Source of the DNA: Planctomycetota bacterium | GTDB lineage: Bacteria > Planctomycetota > Planctomycetia > Pirellulales > Pirellulaceae | Direction: 5' to 3' | DNA: 20,367 bases | Assembly (NCBI GenBank): GCA_029259935.1 | Contig: JAJDEH010000045.1 | Coordinates: 1-20,367, forward strand | In this document: piece after piece, positions 1 to 7,996 of the stretch | Numbering within the stretch: the stretch's first letter is position 1 | Layout of the letters: each line of letters opens with the position of its first letter | The notes under the pieces: model-generated | Told to the model about the DNA's origin: nothing | What the model saw: the letters and a program-made list of their open reading frames with translations, nothing else | Database searches by the model: none | Made by a program: the position numbers and the translations under genes

Positions 1-308
1 TTGATGATGAGTCCCAGAGGAATATCCAGCAGTTTCATGTAGCTGAGCAATTGAGCTTGGTGGATGGGATGCACTTTTTCAACCGCCTTCACTTCCACAA
101 ACAAGCACTGGTCAATCAGCAAATCGAATCGAAGCGGCTCCTCACGGGAGAATTGCTTATAGCGGATGACAACACGGTCTTGACTTTGAACTCGATGACC
201 TCGCAGTTGCAGTTCCATCGTTAGACACCATTCGTAAATCGATTCGAGCAAACCAGGCCCTTTATCCTTGTGAACTTCGATGGCGGCCCCAATCACGTCA
301 TGAGTCAT
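1..308 (-). CDS. GxxExxY family protein (PDDEXK_3-like), 3' part cut by window edge
   Basis: About 102 N-terminal residues are visible and the stop codon lies beyond the left edge. The translation begins MTHDVIGAAIEVHKDKGPG and continues with LLESIYEWCL, the GxxExxY signature (G, E and Y of GAAIEVHK...ESIY) that names this family. Further on are RFDLLIDQCLFVEVKAVEKV and HPIHQAQLLSYMKLL, where the D...EVK pattern matches a PD-(D/E)XK nuclease-like core. Full members are about 125-135 residues, so most of the gene is here. The biochemical role of the family is not established. I chose the ATG at 308 because family members usually start just before this motif. The frame stays open to an ATG at 416 (extension MEQEITEITEMNSL...), which crosses a short DNA repeat. 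Such genes are often multicopy in planctomycetes. Confidence 0.8.
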   Translation of the reverse strand, partial: MTHDVIGAAIEVHKDKGPGLLESIYEWCLTMELQLRGHRVQSQDRVVIRYKQFSREEPLRFDLLIDQCLFVEVKAVEKVHPIHQAQLLSYMKLLDIPLGLII

Positions 309-384
309 TCCAGGAGCTTGTGGGAATCGAGGATGCACGTTCGGTCCTTTCAGCAACAGAGCAGGCAGAGGAACCAGAGAATTC

Positions 385-408
385 ATCTCCGTTATCTCTG
401 TTATCTCC
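385..408. repeat. Short direct repeat (9-nt unit, about 2.5 copies) upstream of the GxxExxY gene
   Basis: Read on the minus strand, the unit AGATAACRG occurs twice in tandem and is followed by a partial third copy (AGAT). It lies about 80-100 bases upstream of the ATG at 308. If the longer start at 416 is used, the repeat is translated as EITEITE. I cannot tell whether it is a regulatory repeat, part of a dispersed element travelling with the gene, or coding. Confidence 0.5.
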
Positions 409-416
409 TGTTCCAT

Positions 417-716
417 CAATCCAAGCCCTTCCGCTCCCCTCGAAAAAAGAGAGATCGTCTTGAGTCATCCTGGTCAACGGAGTTAGGGACACAAGAAGTG
501 TTGGAGTTATTTCCTGACCAGTCCTAACCTGTTGACATTGCACGCGAAATTTAAGCGATGATGGAACTCTTGCGAGCATTCCCGGGAATCGGCATTTCAC
601 CTTCGCAAGGCAATCGATCGAGGTGACATGCGGCCATAAGCATCACACCCACAAGACTGAGCCCACAAGACCCAGTTTTGCTTTCGGCAAATTTGGCGAT
701 TGGGTTCACCAACTTG
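417..716. other. Gene-free stretch between two minus-strand genes
   Basis: No convincing gene was found. The open frames here look like chance translations, rich in Arg, Ser and Pro. The 10-mer CCCACAAGAC occurs twice near 650-670. Past the stop of the oxygenase-like gene (minus strand, about 671-712) there is a weak 5-bp ACCCA/TGGGT pairing enclosing a TTTGC/GCAAA hairpin, without a clear T tract, so no terminator is claimed. Confidence 0.4.
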
Positions 717-1475
717 CTACGCGTCGTCCGTGAGATGCGGCTTGTCGTAGCCCCGGCGACGAACGGCCGATGTATGGATGAAGTCTTGTTGTTGCGATTC
801 GGTGATGGAATCAGGTGTTGCCGCCGGCGCTGGCGCGATCATCGTTGAGTTGACGACACGTCGTTTGGATTCGTCGGGCGTCGAGATCGTCGCGGTGTGA
901 AGCGTGCCTTGCCAGGTTGATGGGTCGCGTGAATGGGGCGCTGACGAGTTGTTGATGCAAATGATTTGAAAATCGGTTTGCGAAAAGCACGGAATATGGG
1001 TGGTGTAGGGCCGCAATAATTCGTAGCCCGACTGAAACATCGGGTTGTGCTTCGTCATGAAGTCTTTGGGCGAGATGCCGAGATCAAAGGCACACTTCGC
1101 GTAGTCAGAGATCGCAAGCGAGGCATCCACCTCGCTTGGTTCGTAGCCGAGCATCAAGAAGCACTCATCGGGTCCGCCGTCAAGGTGCGGTTTGGTGGTT
1201 GTTTGCTGATCGAATCGCGCCGCGGAAAGATAGATCAGCGTGTCACCGGTTTTAGATTCGTGAATCGCCGCCATGGCCCGTTTGAGGTCTACCATGAGTT
1301 GGCGGCAGCCGACGGAACCAATCGAATGGCCCGCGTTGACAACGCAAAAGCCAGGTGCATCAAAATCGGTGCGGCACGTTCGGCCGTGGATGTCCGCGGC
1401 GATTGACTGCACGTCCAACGACGACGGACTCATGCAGATCGATTCGCGCGGCCAAGTGAGTGCTTCAACGTTCAT
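717..1475 (-). CDS. Uncharacterised protein, possible 2-oxoglutarate/Fe(II)-dependent oxygenase fold
   Basis: A 252-residue soluble protein without signal peptide or membrane segment. The pattern HLDGGPDECFLMLGYEPS places H97 and D99 as an HxD pair. A distal histidine is at H193 (GTLHTATISTP), and R205/R206 follow 12-13 residues later in SKRRVVNSTM. This HxD...H...R layout is what cupin-type Fe(II)/2-oxoglutarate oxygenases use for iron and cosubstrate, and the spacing is compatible. I recall similar unannotated proteins in planctomycetes but cannot name a family. The N-terminal part (about 40-95) has GFCVVNAGHS and a predicted helix (CRQLMVDLKRAMAAIH). The C-terminal 40 residues are Ala/Pro/Gln-rich and probably disordered. 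ATG at 1475 has no clear Shine-Dalgarno; M15 is an alternative start. Substrate unknown; the fold assignment is inference. Confidence 0.72.
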   Translation of the reverse strand: MNVEALTWPRESICMSPSSLDVQSIAADIHGRTCRTDFDAPGFCVVNAGHSIGSVGCRQLMVDLKRAMAAIHESKTGDTLIYLSAARFDQQTTTKPHLDGGPDECFLMLGYEPSEVDASLAISDYAKCAFDLGISPKDFMTKHNPMFQSGYELLRPYTTHIPCFSQTDFQIICINNSSAPHSRDPSTWQGTLHTATISTPDESKRRVVNSTMIAPAPAATPDSITESQQQDFIHTSAVRRRGYDKPHLTDDA

Positions 1476-1490
1476 CGGAATCTAAATGTT

Positions 1491-1673
1491 CTAGGTCTTG
1501 CGCAAGTGAGAAGCCACCTTCGAGGCAGATGCAAAGGCCATCACGGCGTCCGAGCCATTCAGAAACATCATGACGGCATACGAGACGCAGTCAAGCCACA
1601 TTGTCGCGCGAGCCTCGGCCGTGCCCAGGTGCAGTCCTCCCTTGTGCGAATGACTCGAAAAGGTTCCATTCAT
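1491..1673 (-). CDS. Doubtful small ORF (60 aa), no recognised family
   Basis: This ORF ends 15 bases upstream of the oxygenase-like gene on the same strand, a spacing that would fit an operon. The product has a mildly hydrophobic middle (MWLDCVSYAVMMFLNGSDAVMAF) and a basic end. There is no recognisable domain and no good ribosome-binding site. An overlapping frame starts at the ATG just upstream (MSENDEWNLFES...) and stops after about 31 codons, so a frameshifted remnant of a longer gene is possible. It may equally be a chance ORF in the 259-bp divergent intergenic region. Confidence 0.25.
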   Translation of the reverse strand: MNGTFSSHSHKGGLHLGTAEARATMWLDCVSYAVMMFLNGSDAVMAFASASKVASHLRKT

Positions 1674-1734
1674 CGTTTTCGCTCATGGAGTCGAACGGGA
1701 ACTCCAGCGAAGCCTGCATTTGGAGATGTAAATC

Positions 1735-2199
1735 ATGGCCTGGATTTGCCGGTTCCTGCTGCTAGTCGCGTTTGCCGTGTTCTGGGGTGGGCTCACCTTT
1801 TACACCGGGTTTGTCGTACGCGTTTCCCATGACGTGGTTGGCGATCCCATGATTGGGGGCATGATCACTCAACGAGTCACGGTAGGCTTGCAAATCCTCG
1901 GAGGCGTCGCTCTTCTGCTGATGTTGTGGAACGCCTACTTGGTAGGCCGAAGGTCGCGAAGGTATGGAGTTGCCTTGGCGGTTTGCGCGATCGTGCTTGG
2001 CGGTGCGCTGGCCGGGCTGGTGGTCGTGCATGGTCAATTGGATGCGGTGATCGACGTGAATGCTGAGGAGATTACCGACCGCGATGTGTTTACCATCGGA
2101 CATCGACGGTACAATCAATTGACAACGGTCGAGTGGTTGGCGTCCGTTTCCTACCTGGCGATCACCGTCGCTGCTTGGCGGTCGGTTGATCGTGAGTAA
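1735..2199 (+). CDS. Four-helix integral membrane protein, function unknown
   Basis: A 154-residue protein with four predicted membrane helices at roughly residues 4-28, 46-69, 77-99 and 130-150. The first helix carries FWGGLTFYTGFVV, followed by a short polar loop. The segment DRDVFTIGHRRYNQLTTVEW before helix 4 is the most distinctive part. The general layout recalls DUF4149/TMEM205-type small membrane proteins, but I am not sure of the family. The start is well supported: GGAG at 1722-1725 lies 9 bases before the ATG. The serpin-like gene begins 49 bases after its stop, so the two probably form one transcript. Confidence 0.7.
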   Translation: MAWICRFLLLVAFAVFWGGLTFYTGFVVRVSHDVVGDPMIGGMITQRVTVGLQILGGVALLLMLWNAYLVGRRSRRYGVALAVCAIVLGGALAGLVVVHGQLDAVIDVNAEEITDRDVFTIGHRRYNQLTTVEWLASVSYLAITVAAWRSVDRE

Positions 2200-2248
2200 T
2201 TTTGGCGGTACGAGAGTCGGTGCACCCAGCCGAGGAAGGAAATCAACC

Positions 2249-3394
2249 GTGTCACGGAAGCTAATCTATTCGCTTCTTGCCGTGCTGCTGGCGGCGGGTT
2301 TCTTGGTAGTGGCGTGTCAACGGGAATATAGCGCTTATCAGCCGCGGGCAGTAATGCCCGTAACTTCCAAGGAACTTGCCGAAACGACCATTGTGCCGAC
2401 TTTGGACACGCCACTCGCCAAGTCCGGAAACGTCGTGTGGTGTGCCACGTTTCAGGCTGCTTGGAACGAAGCACGCGACGACTTGATCGGCGGGCCGTTA
2501 CGTATTTCTAACGCACATTCGGTGGCCGACCGCTTGAACGGCTCGCCCGTCACGAAGAAGGCCTTGCCACCGGGCAGCTATCTGGCTGCGGCGGGGCGAA
2601 TCGAGGACGGGATTGTCGAGAAGATCCAACAAGATATGTCCCAGCAGTTCCCCGGCGTCCAAATGCCCGACTTCACCGGGGCGGTTGGGTTCGTGACCTA
2701 CGGATACCTTGATACGAGGGTTTCGTTCACGACGCCCTTTGTGGACATGAAGCAGCCGATCCAATTCTCTGACGCGGCCGGCGGCATCTATTCCGTCAGT
2801 GGATTTGGCCTGCACCAGGGAAGCGACTGGGATTTGTTGGAAAAGCAGGCGGCACAGGTGAGCGTGCTGTTCAGCCAGACCGACGACGAGAGTGAAGACT
2901 TACCGGAGGCCAAGCTGACCGCATTCGCCCTCGACCTGACCGCGGATCAAGGTGAACAGCAAGTAATCGTCGCGGTACTGCCGAGAGCGAAGCACTTACG
3001 CGCTGCTCTGAACGACTTGGAAAGGCGGATCAAGGAACTCTCGTCGAATGGCTACTCGGCGAAGCTAAGTGCGGCCGACAGCTTGAAGATTCCGAACATA
3101 GCATTCCACGTGGATCATGAATTCGCCGAACTGCAAGGTGTCGATAAGGTGATCGAGAATGCGGGCGAGTTCCAGGGCCTGTACATCCGGCGAGCGGCGC
3201 AGTCGATCCGTTTTCGTCTTGATAAGAGTGGCGCGACGATCATCTCGGAATCGAACATGTACGCAGAGGCAATTCCGCGGGATTTCGTCGTCGATCGGCC
3301 GTTCCTGATCGTGATGAAGCTCCGATCGGCCAAGGAACCGTATTTCGTGGCGTGGATCGACAATGCCGAGTTGCTTGAGTTGAGCGGTACTTGA
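2249..3394 (+). CDS. Serpin-like lipoprotein with shortened reactive-loop region
   Basis: With the GTG start at 2249 (AGGAAGGA ends 8 bases upstream) the product has 381 residues, the usual serpin length. The open frame extends to a TTG at 2186 that overlaps the previous gene and lacks a good ribosome-binding site. A basic n-region, a hydrophobic run and VVAC form a lipoprotein signal peptide with Cys about residue 23, so the protein is probably exported and lipid-anchored. Serpin-like landmarks follow: QVIVAVLPR (compare the LP of strand s3B), LKIPNIAFHVDHEF (compare lPkF), IRFRLDKSGATI (compare the E-x-G-T hinge before the reactive loop) and the C-terminal DRPFLIVMKLRSAKEPYFVAWIDNAE (compare the family's PF-L-F...G-v-P end). 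The hinge-to-PFL distance looks too short for a full reactive-centre loop, and the alanine-rich hinge is missing. It may be a non-inhibitory serpin relative; fold by pattern only. Confidence 0.6.
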   Translation: MSRKLIYSLLAVLLAAGFLVVACQREYSAYQPRAVMPVTSKELAETTIVPTLDTPLAKSGNVVWCATFQAAWNEARDDLIGGPLRISNAHSVADRLNGSPVTKKALPPGSYLAAAGRIEDGIVEKIQQDMSQQFPGVQMPDFTGAVGFVTYGYLDTRVSFTTPFVDMKQPIQFSDAAGGIYSVSGFGLHQGSDWDLLEKQAAQVSVLFSQTDDESEDLPEAKLTAFALDLTADQGEQQVIVAVLPRAKHLRAALNDLERRIKELSSNGYSAKLSAADSLKIPNIAFHVDHEFAELQGVDKVIENAGEFQGLYIRRAAQSIRFRLDKSGATIISESNMYAEAIPRDFVVDRPFLIVMKLRSAKEPYFVAWIDNAELLELSGT

Positions 3395-3471
3395 CGGGAT
3401 GTCATGCACCTAGCCATGCCCAGGCGGTGATGGCATTGCAGTAGTGGCTAACACAGACATTTGCGGAACTG

Positions 3472-4152
3472 CTAAACGCTCGCCGGAACCAGCCAGTTTA
3501 TTTCCGGCTTACCCGCCTCACGCAGTGCCGCGTTGATTTGAGAAAACGGCTTGCTGCCGAAAAAGCCCCTCCGCGCCGACAAGGGTGACGGATGAGCCGA
3601 CTGGATTACCGCGTGCCGATCTTCGTTGATCAGAGAGAGCTTTTTCTGAGCCGGCTTGCCCCACAAGACAAAAACCACGCTATCTTGTTTCTCGTTCATC
3701 TTGCGGATCACGGCATCGGTGAAGGTTTCCCAACCCTGACTACGGTGCGAGTTTGCTTCGTGAGCCCGAACGGTGAGGACGGTGTTCAGCATCAGGACAC
3801 CTTGCTTGGCCCACGATTCCAAAAACCCGTGCGGGCTGGGCGGATGTCCGAGATCAGCTTGCAATTCCTTATAGATGTTCTTCAGGGAAGGCGGCACTTT
3901 CACGCCGGGCTGCACCGAGAAGCATAGCCCATGGGCTTGCCCATCGTCGTGGTAGGGATCTTGTCCCAGCAGCAGAACGTTGGCCGATTCATAAGGAGTG
4001 AGCTGAAGAGCCGTGAAAACGTGTTCGGCCGGCGGGAAGACCTGATGTCGCGCTCGTTCCTCGGCGACAAAACGAGCCAGTTCAGAAACATAAGGCTGTT
4101 CGACCTCGGTCGACAACTCGGCGGACCAGCCGGACGGAATTGCAAAATCCAT
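3472..4152 (-). CDS. ung: Uracil-DNA glycosylase (family 1)
   Basis: This enzyme removes uracil from DNA to start base-excision repair in the cytoplasm. With the ATG at 4152 it has 226 residues, normal for bacterial Ung. All family-1 motifs are present (residues from this start): GQDPYH at 63-68 with the water-activating Asp65, GLCFSV with the uracil-stacking Phe78, LMLNTVLTVR with the uracil-recognising Asn123, and the DNA-intercalation loop HPSPLSA at 187-193 with catalytic His187. The positions match E. coli Ung closely. The start is chosen for GGGAG 6 bases upstream. The frame also offers a GTG at 4185 whose GTGA overlaps the stop of the preceding lipoprotein gene, adding 11 residues. Either way the two genes are co-transcribed. 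Confidence 0.97.
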   Translation of the reverse strand: MDFAIPSGWSAELSTEVEQPYVSELARFVAEERARHQVFPPAEHVFTALQLTPYESANVLLLGQDPYHDDGQAHGLCFSVQPGVKVPPSLKNIYKELQADLGHPPSPHGFLESWAKQGVLMLNTVLTVRAHEANSHRSQGWETFTDAVIRKMNEKQDSVVFVLWGKPAQKKLSLINEDRHAVIQSAHPSPLSARRGFFGSKPFSQINAALREAGKPEINWLVPASV

Positions 4153-4181
4153 TTTCGTCTCCCAAGATGGCTTGGCGCGAG

Positions 4182-4685
4182 TCACTTTAACTCGAACGAA
4201 TCCAAGAAATCATTGGCCTCGGCATTCTCGGAATTGCCGGTCTTGGCTACGACCATGACCTGATACATCCGATCTCCAACAAGGTACATCCGATTACGCA
4301 TTTCCATTCCCTTGCCAGCATCTTTAATCTTGACCTCTTGGCCAACATGGTTTCCGAGGGTAATCGACTCATGATGAACGATCCGCCCGCCCACGCTCTG
4401 CGCCGCACCATTCCGGGCTCCGGCGAGTACATTCTCGGCGCCTGTTGATTGCACATGTCCACTTGGGTAATCACTATAAACAACTGAAAAGGCACGATTG
4501 CCGGAAGCGTATCCCACATAGTGGACCTCCAGCGTCATCCCGTTTCTGGTCACCGTCCTGGTGATTTTCTTTGGCTTGCCAGGGAACTCAGCCGTAAACG
4601 GTTCCGCCGCTGGGTCGTACGAGGGCGAACAACCCAATCCAGTGAACGCCAACGCAAGTAAAAGGATGGAAAAGAAGCGTGTCAT
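4182..4685 (-). CDS. Small lipoprotein, function unknown
   Basis: A 167-residue protein with a lipoprotein-type signal peptide (MTRFFSILLLALAFTGLGC, candidate lipidated Cys19; the lipobox GLGC is imperfect). The mature part begins with FTAEFPGKPKKITRTV, continues with repeated aromatic beta-strand-like segments (VHYVGYASGNRAFSVVYSDYPSG, MEMRNRMYLVGDRMYQVMVV) and ends DFLDSFELK. I have seen this FPGKP...FLDSF arrangement in many planctomycete secreted proteins of unknown function. AGGGG five bases before the ATG at 4685 supports the start. The gene precedes ung directly, with a 4-nt overlap if ung uses its GTG. Nothing suggests a role in DNA repair; the pairing may be only transcriptional. Confidence 0.85.
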   Translation of the reverse strand: MTRFFSILLLALAFTGLGCSPSYDPAAEPFTAEFPGKPKKITRTVTRNGMTLEVHYVGYASGNRAFSVVYSDYPSGHVQSTGAENVLAGARNGAAQSVGGRIVHHESITLGNHVGQEVKIKDAGKGMEMRNRMYLVGDRMYQVMVVAKTGNSENAEANDFLDSFELK

Positions 4686-4740
4686 CGTTGCCCCTTCGGT
4701 CTTGGAAAAAGCCGTTGCATGACTTCGGCGGCGGATAATT

Positions 4741-4749
4741 TGATAGAAT
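4741..4749 (+). promoter_or_regulatory. Possible extended -10 promoter for the cytochrome/DUF1501 operon
   Basis: TGA followed by TAGAAT matches the extended -10 form TGnTATAAT with one mismatch. No good -35 hexamer is seen at the usual distance, which extended -10 promoters can tolerate. A transcript starting around 4756 would carry a leader of about 110 bases. Promoter consensus in planctomycetes is poorly known, so this is tentative. Confidence 0.27.
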
Positions 4750-4803
4750 ACGATCCATCATACCGAATGATTTGGCCGCATGTTGTTTTCATAGCGAGAC
4801 CAT

Positions 4804-4856
4804 CATCTGACTCCCAGATGGGTTATTCCTTCACAGATTTTCCTGTAGCAGACAGG
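4804..4856. repeat. Two small hairpins in the leader of the cytochrome/DUF1553 gene
   Basis: CATCTG and CAGATG at 4804-4809 and 4815-4820 pair perfectly around a 5-base loop. CCTGT and ACAGG at 4842-4846 and 4852-4856 pair around another 5-base loop, 11 bases before the ATG. Together they would sequester the ribosome-binding region of the next gene, which has no visible Shine-Dalgarno. Short palindromes arise by chance, so any function is a guess. Confidence 0.3.
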
Positions 4857-4867
4857 CTCGCATTCTG

Positions 4868-7800
4868 ATGTTCGACTTTCAATTCTTTTCGACAAGTCGC
4901 CGCCGTCGTCCGTTAACGATTTGCTCGGCGATTCCAATGGGCCTGATGTGGTTTTTCGCCGCGTGCCTCGCCTCGGCCGACGACACGGAAATTTCATTCA
5001 GCCGCGATATTCAGCCGATCTTGGCTCGTAAGTGCTTCGCCTGTCATGGTCCCGATGAAACGCATCGAGAAGCGGACTTGCGATTGGACAGCCGCGAGGT
5101 CGCCATCGATCTGGGCGCGATCGTTCCTGGAAAACCCACGGAAAGTGAGTTGGTTCGCCGGATCTTATCGAACGACCCCGACGAGCGGATGCCGCCCGCC
5201 GATGCGAACGAAACACTAACTGACGAAGAGAAGCAACAGATTCGAGCTTGGATTCGCGACGGAGCCAAGTATGAACAACATTGGGCCTTCCGGTTTCCAC
5301 AACGTCCAGCCGTTCCTAAACCGCCAGCCGATGCGGCGACAGTGGCAAGTTGGCCCCGAAACCCGATCGACCATTTCATTCTGGCGAGGCTTTTGGGCGA
5401 AGGCTTGCGTCCGTCGCCCGAGGCGGATCGTCATGCGTTGGTGCGTCGTGTTTATTTGGACCTGATCGGCCTGCCGCCGACGCCGACGGAAGCGGAGCAA
5501 TTCGTGGATGATAAGGACCCGCGGGCTTATGAAAAACTCGTCGACCGATTGCTCGAGTCAAAGCATTACGGCGAGCGCTGGGCGCGTCAGTGGCTTGATC
5601 TGGCGCGTTACTCGGATACCAACGGCTATGAAAAGGATCGGCCGCGTTCGATTTGGCCGTACCGCGACTGGGTGATCAAGGCGCTGAACGACGACATGCC
5701 GTTCGACCAGTTCACCATCCATCAATTGGCCGGCGACATGTTGCCGGATGCAACGATGGAGCAAAAGGTCGCCACCGGATTTCACCGCAACACAATGCTC
5801 AACGAAGAGGGCGGCATCGACCCGCTCGAGTACCGCTTCTACGCCATGGTCGACCGCGTGGCGACGACGGGGACGGTTTGGCTGGGCCTAACAACGGGCT
5901 GCGCGCAATGTCATTCTCACAAATACGATCCGATATCGCACACGGATTACTATCGTCTGATGGCGTTGTTGAACAATGCCGACGAACCCGACCAGATCGT
6001 AGCCGACGCCGCAGTGGAAACGAGACGCCAGCAAATCGAGAAGCAAATCGAACAGTTGGAAAGTAAATTGGCGGACCAGTTTCCTCCAAGCGACGGGGCG
6101 GAGCCCGTTGACGATCGTCGCCGCAAGAACCTTGAACAGAAATTCAACGCTTGGATCAAAACGCAGCGCGGTCATGCCGTCCGCTGGAAGACGCTACGTC
6201 CCTCGCGGATGAAGTCCAACCTCCCACGGCTAGAGCAGATGGCGGACGGTTCCATTTTTTCGAGTGGAGACATTACCAAACGCGATGTTTTCACACTGAC
6301 GTTTCAACTCGACCAGTCGCAGACTCCGCTGACCGCGTTGCGACTTGAAGTGCTGCCCGACGATCGATTGCCGGCGCGAGGCCCCGGCCGGGCCTACTAT
6401 GAAGGCCGCAAGGGCGACTTTTTCCTCAGCGAAGTCAGCGCGACGCACGAAGGAACGACAGCCCCGTTCGGTTCGGCCTCGCACAGCTACGGCAAAATCA
6501 GCATCGGCAGCGGCGGCGCGGACGCAATGAACGTCACGGATGGCGACGGTTCAACCGGCTGGGCCACGGCGCAGCGCGAGGGCAAGGCGAGTCAGTTGGT
6601 GCTGGTGTTCAAGAATCCGCTCACGAATCCGCGCGTGCTGGAGATCGAGCTACTCTTCGAACGGCATTTCGCGGCCAGTTTGGGCCGATTTCGACTGTCG
6701 GCGACTTCCGGCAAAGATCACCTCGTGGCGAAGGTTTTGCCGGTCGATCTGGAGGCTCTTTTGACCACCGAGTCCGATTCTTGGACTCGCGCGAAGGCCG
6801 CACGGTTGAAACGTTACTTCCTGCGAATTGCTCCTGAACTGGCCGAAGCCAACAAGAAGATTGATCAACTTCGCAAGCAACTGCCCGCGCTCGCCACGAC
6901 GATGATCATGGAAGAGCGGCCCGCCGATCATCCGCGACAGAGTTTTCGACACCATCGCGGCGAGTATTTAAGCCCGCGCGAGCAAGTTTCCGCCGGGGTT
7001 CCCGCCGTCTTTCCACCGCTGCCGGATAACGGACCGGCCGATCGCATGGCTTTGGCTCGTTGGCTGGTCAGCGACCGGAATCCGCTCGTCGGACGCGTTA
7101 CGGTCAACCGAGCTTGGCGGGCGTTTTTCGGCACGGGCATCGTGGAAACGAGCGGAGATTTTGGAACGCAGTCCAACCCGCCCTCGCATCCCGAACTTCT
7201 AGACTGGCTGGCCCGCGAGTTCGTGGAGCCGACGGGCTCCGGTCTTGGCGACAGATCATCGCCGGCGAAGGCATGGTCGCTCAAGCAACTGCATCGACTG
7301 ATTGTCACCAGCGCGACCTATCGACAACGTTCGCGAATCACACCGGAATTGTTACGTCGTGATCCAAGCAACCGCTGGCTGGCGCGTGGTCCGCTGTATC
7401 GAGTTGAAGCGGAAACGGTACGCGACATCATGCTCAAGGCGAGCGGGCTGTTGTCCAGTAAAATGTACGGACCGAGCGTCTTCCCGCCGCAACCCGCTAG
7501 CGTCACGGGACTGGCCTATGGGGCCACCCGGTGGAATGTTTCGAAGGGCGAGGATCGATATCGCCGATCGCTCTATACTTTCAGTAAACGAACGGCACCT
7601 TTCGCTGCTTACTCAGTTTTCGACGGCCCGACGGGCGAGAACTGTCTGGCCCGGCGCGACCGCAGCAACACACCGCTGCAAGCCTTAACCTTGCTCAACG
7701 ATGAGATGTTTCTCGAAATGTCGCGTGCCTTGGCAAAAGAAGCAGTCGGCCGGCACTCGGCAAACCGCGAAGCGACCGCGACATTCATCTTCCAGCGATT

Positions 7801-7996
7801 TCTCACTCGTCCGCCGACCGCGGATGAATTGAAATCGCTGCTGGACTATCAACAACGGCAACAGCAGCGGCTGGCCGTTGGCGAACTGAATGCCAAGGTA
7901 TTGAGCGGCAACGAAGAGGCCACGGCTGAATTGGCCGCTTGGTCGATGGTGGCTCGCGTTGTGATGAACTTGGACGAGGCGATCACCAAGCCATGA
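4868..7996 (+). CDS. Planctomycete cytochrome c (PSCyt1) - DUF1549 - DUF1553 protein
   Basis: A 1042-residue exported protein of a family expanded in planctomycetes. Its N-terminus (RRRR, then a hydrophobic run to ASADD at about residue 38) is a signal peptide. A c-type cytochrome domain follows, with haem-attachment CFACH (C56, C59, H60) and probable axial Met in RMPP (M108). DUF1549 spans about 160-375 ([33 protein letters not shown]) and holds a second CAQCH motif (C345, C348, H349). A short coiled coil (about 380-400) leads to a beta-rich middle region with a carbohydrate-binding-like look ([13 protein letters not shown], about residues 558-570). DUF1553 covers about 735-1035 ([29 protein letters not shown]). 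The function is unproven; a periplasmic role in polymer or glycan breakdown is often proposed. ATG at 4868 has no clear Shine-Dalgarno; M24 (4937) is possible. Its stop overlaps the next gene by 4 bases. Confidence 0.95.
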   Translation: MFDFQFFSTSRRRRPLTICSAIPMGLMWFFAACLASADDTEISFSRDIQPILARKCFACHGPDETHREADLRLDSREVAIDLGAIVPGKPTESELVRRILSNDPDERMPPADANETLTDEEKQQIRAWIRDGAKYEQHWAFRFPQRPAVPKPPADAATVASWPRNPIDHFILARLLGEGLRPSPEADRHALVRRVYLDLIGLPPTPTEAEQFVDDKDPRAYEKLVDRLLESKHYGERWARQWLDLARYSDTNGYEKDRPRSIWPYRDWVIKALNDDMPFDQFTIHQLAGDMLPDATMEQKVATGFHRNTMLNEEGGIDPLEYRFYAMVDRVATTGTVWLGLTTGCAQCHSHKYDPISHTDYYRLMALLNNADEPDQIVADAAVETRRQQIEKQIEQLESKLADQFPPSDGAEPVDDRRRKNLEQKFNAWIKTQRGHAVRWKTLRPSRMKSNLPRLEQMADGSIFSSGDITKRDVFTLTFQLDQSQTPLTALRLEVLPDDRLPARGPGRAYYEGRKGDFFLSEVSATHEGTTAPFGSASHSYGKISIGSGGADAMNVTDGDGSTGWATAQREGKASQLVLVFKNPLTNPRVLEIELLFERHFAASLGRFRLSATSGKDHLVAKVLPVDLEALLTTESDSWTRAKAARLKRYFLRIAPELAEANKKIDQLRKQLPALATTMIMEERPADHPRQSFRHHRGEYLSPREQVSAGVPAVFPPLPDNGPADRMALARWLVSDRNPLVGRVTVNRAWRAFFGTGIVETSGDFGTQSNPPSHPELLDWLAREFVEPTGSGLGDRSSPAKAWSLKQLHRLIVTSATYRQRSRITPELLRRDPSNRWLARGPLYRVEAETVRDIMLKASGLLSSKMYGPSVFPPQPASVTGLAYGATRWNVSKGEDRYRRSLYTFSKRTAPFAAYSVFDGPTGENCLARRDRSNTPLQALTLLNDEMFLEMSRALAKEAVGRHSANREATATFIFQRFLTRPPTADELKSLLDYQQRQQQRLAVGELNAKVLSGNEEATAELAAWSMVARVVMNLDEAITKP

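Noticed and set aside
298..600. 100-codon minus-strand ORF overlapping the start of the GxxExxY gene
   Set aside because: It runs in another frame from the clear GxxExxY signature and has no domain, signal or ribosome-binding site.
1506..1832. 108-codon plus-strand ORF across the start of the membrane protein gene
   Set aside because: Arg/His-rich composition typical of a shadow frame, and it overlaps a well-supported gene with a good ribosome-binding site.
3395..3471. Possible bidirectional terminator between the convergent serpin-like and ung genes (GCCAT/ATGGC pairing)
   Set aside because: Only 5 bp of stem with a 12-base loop and no T tract on either side.
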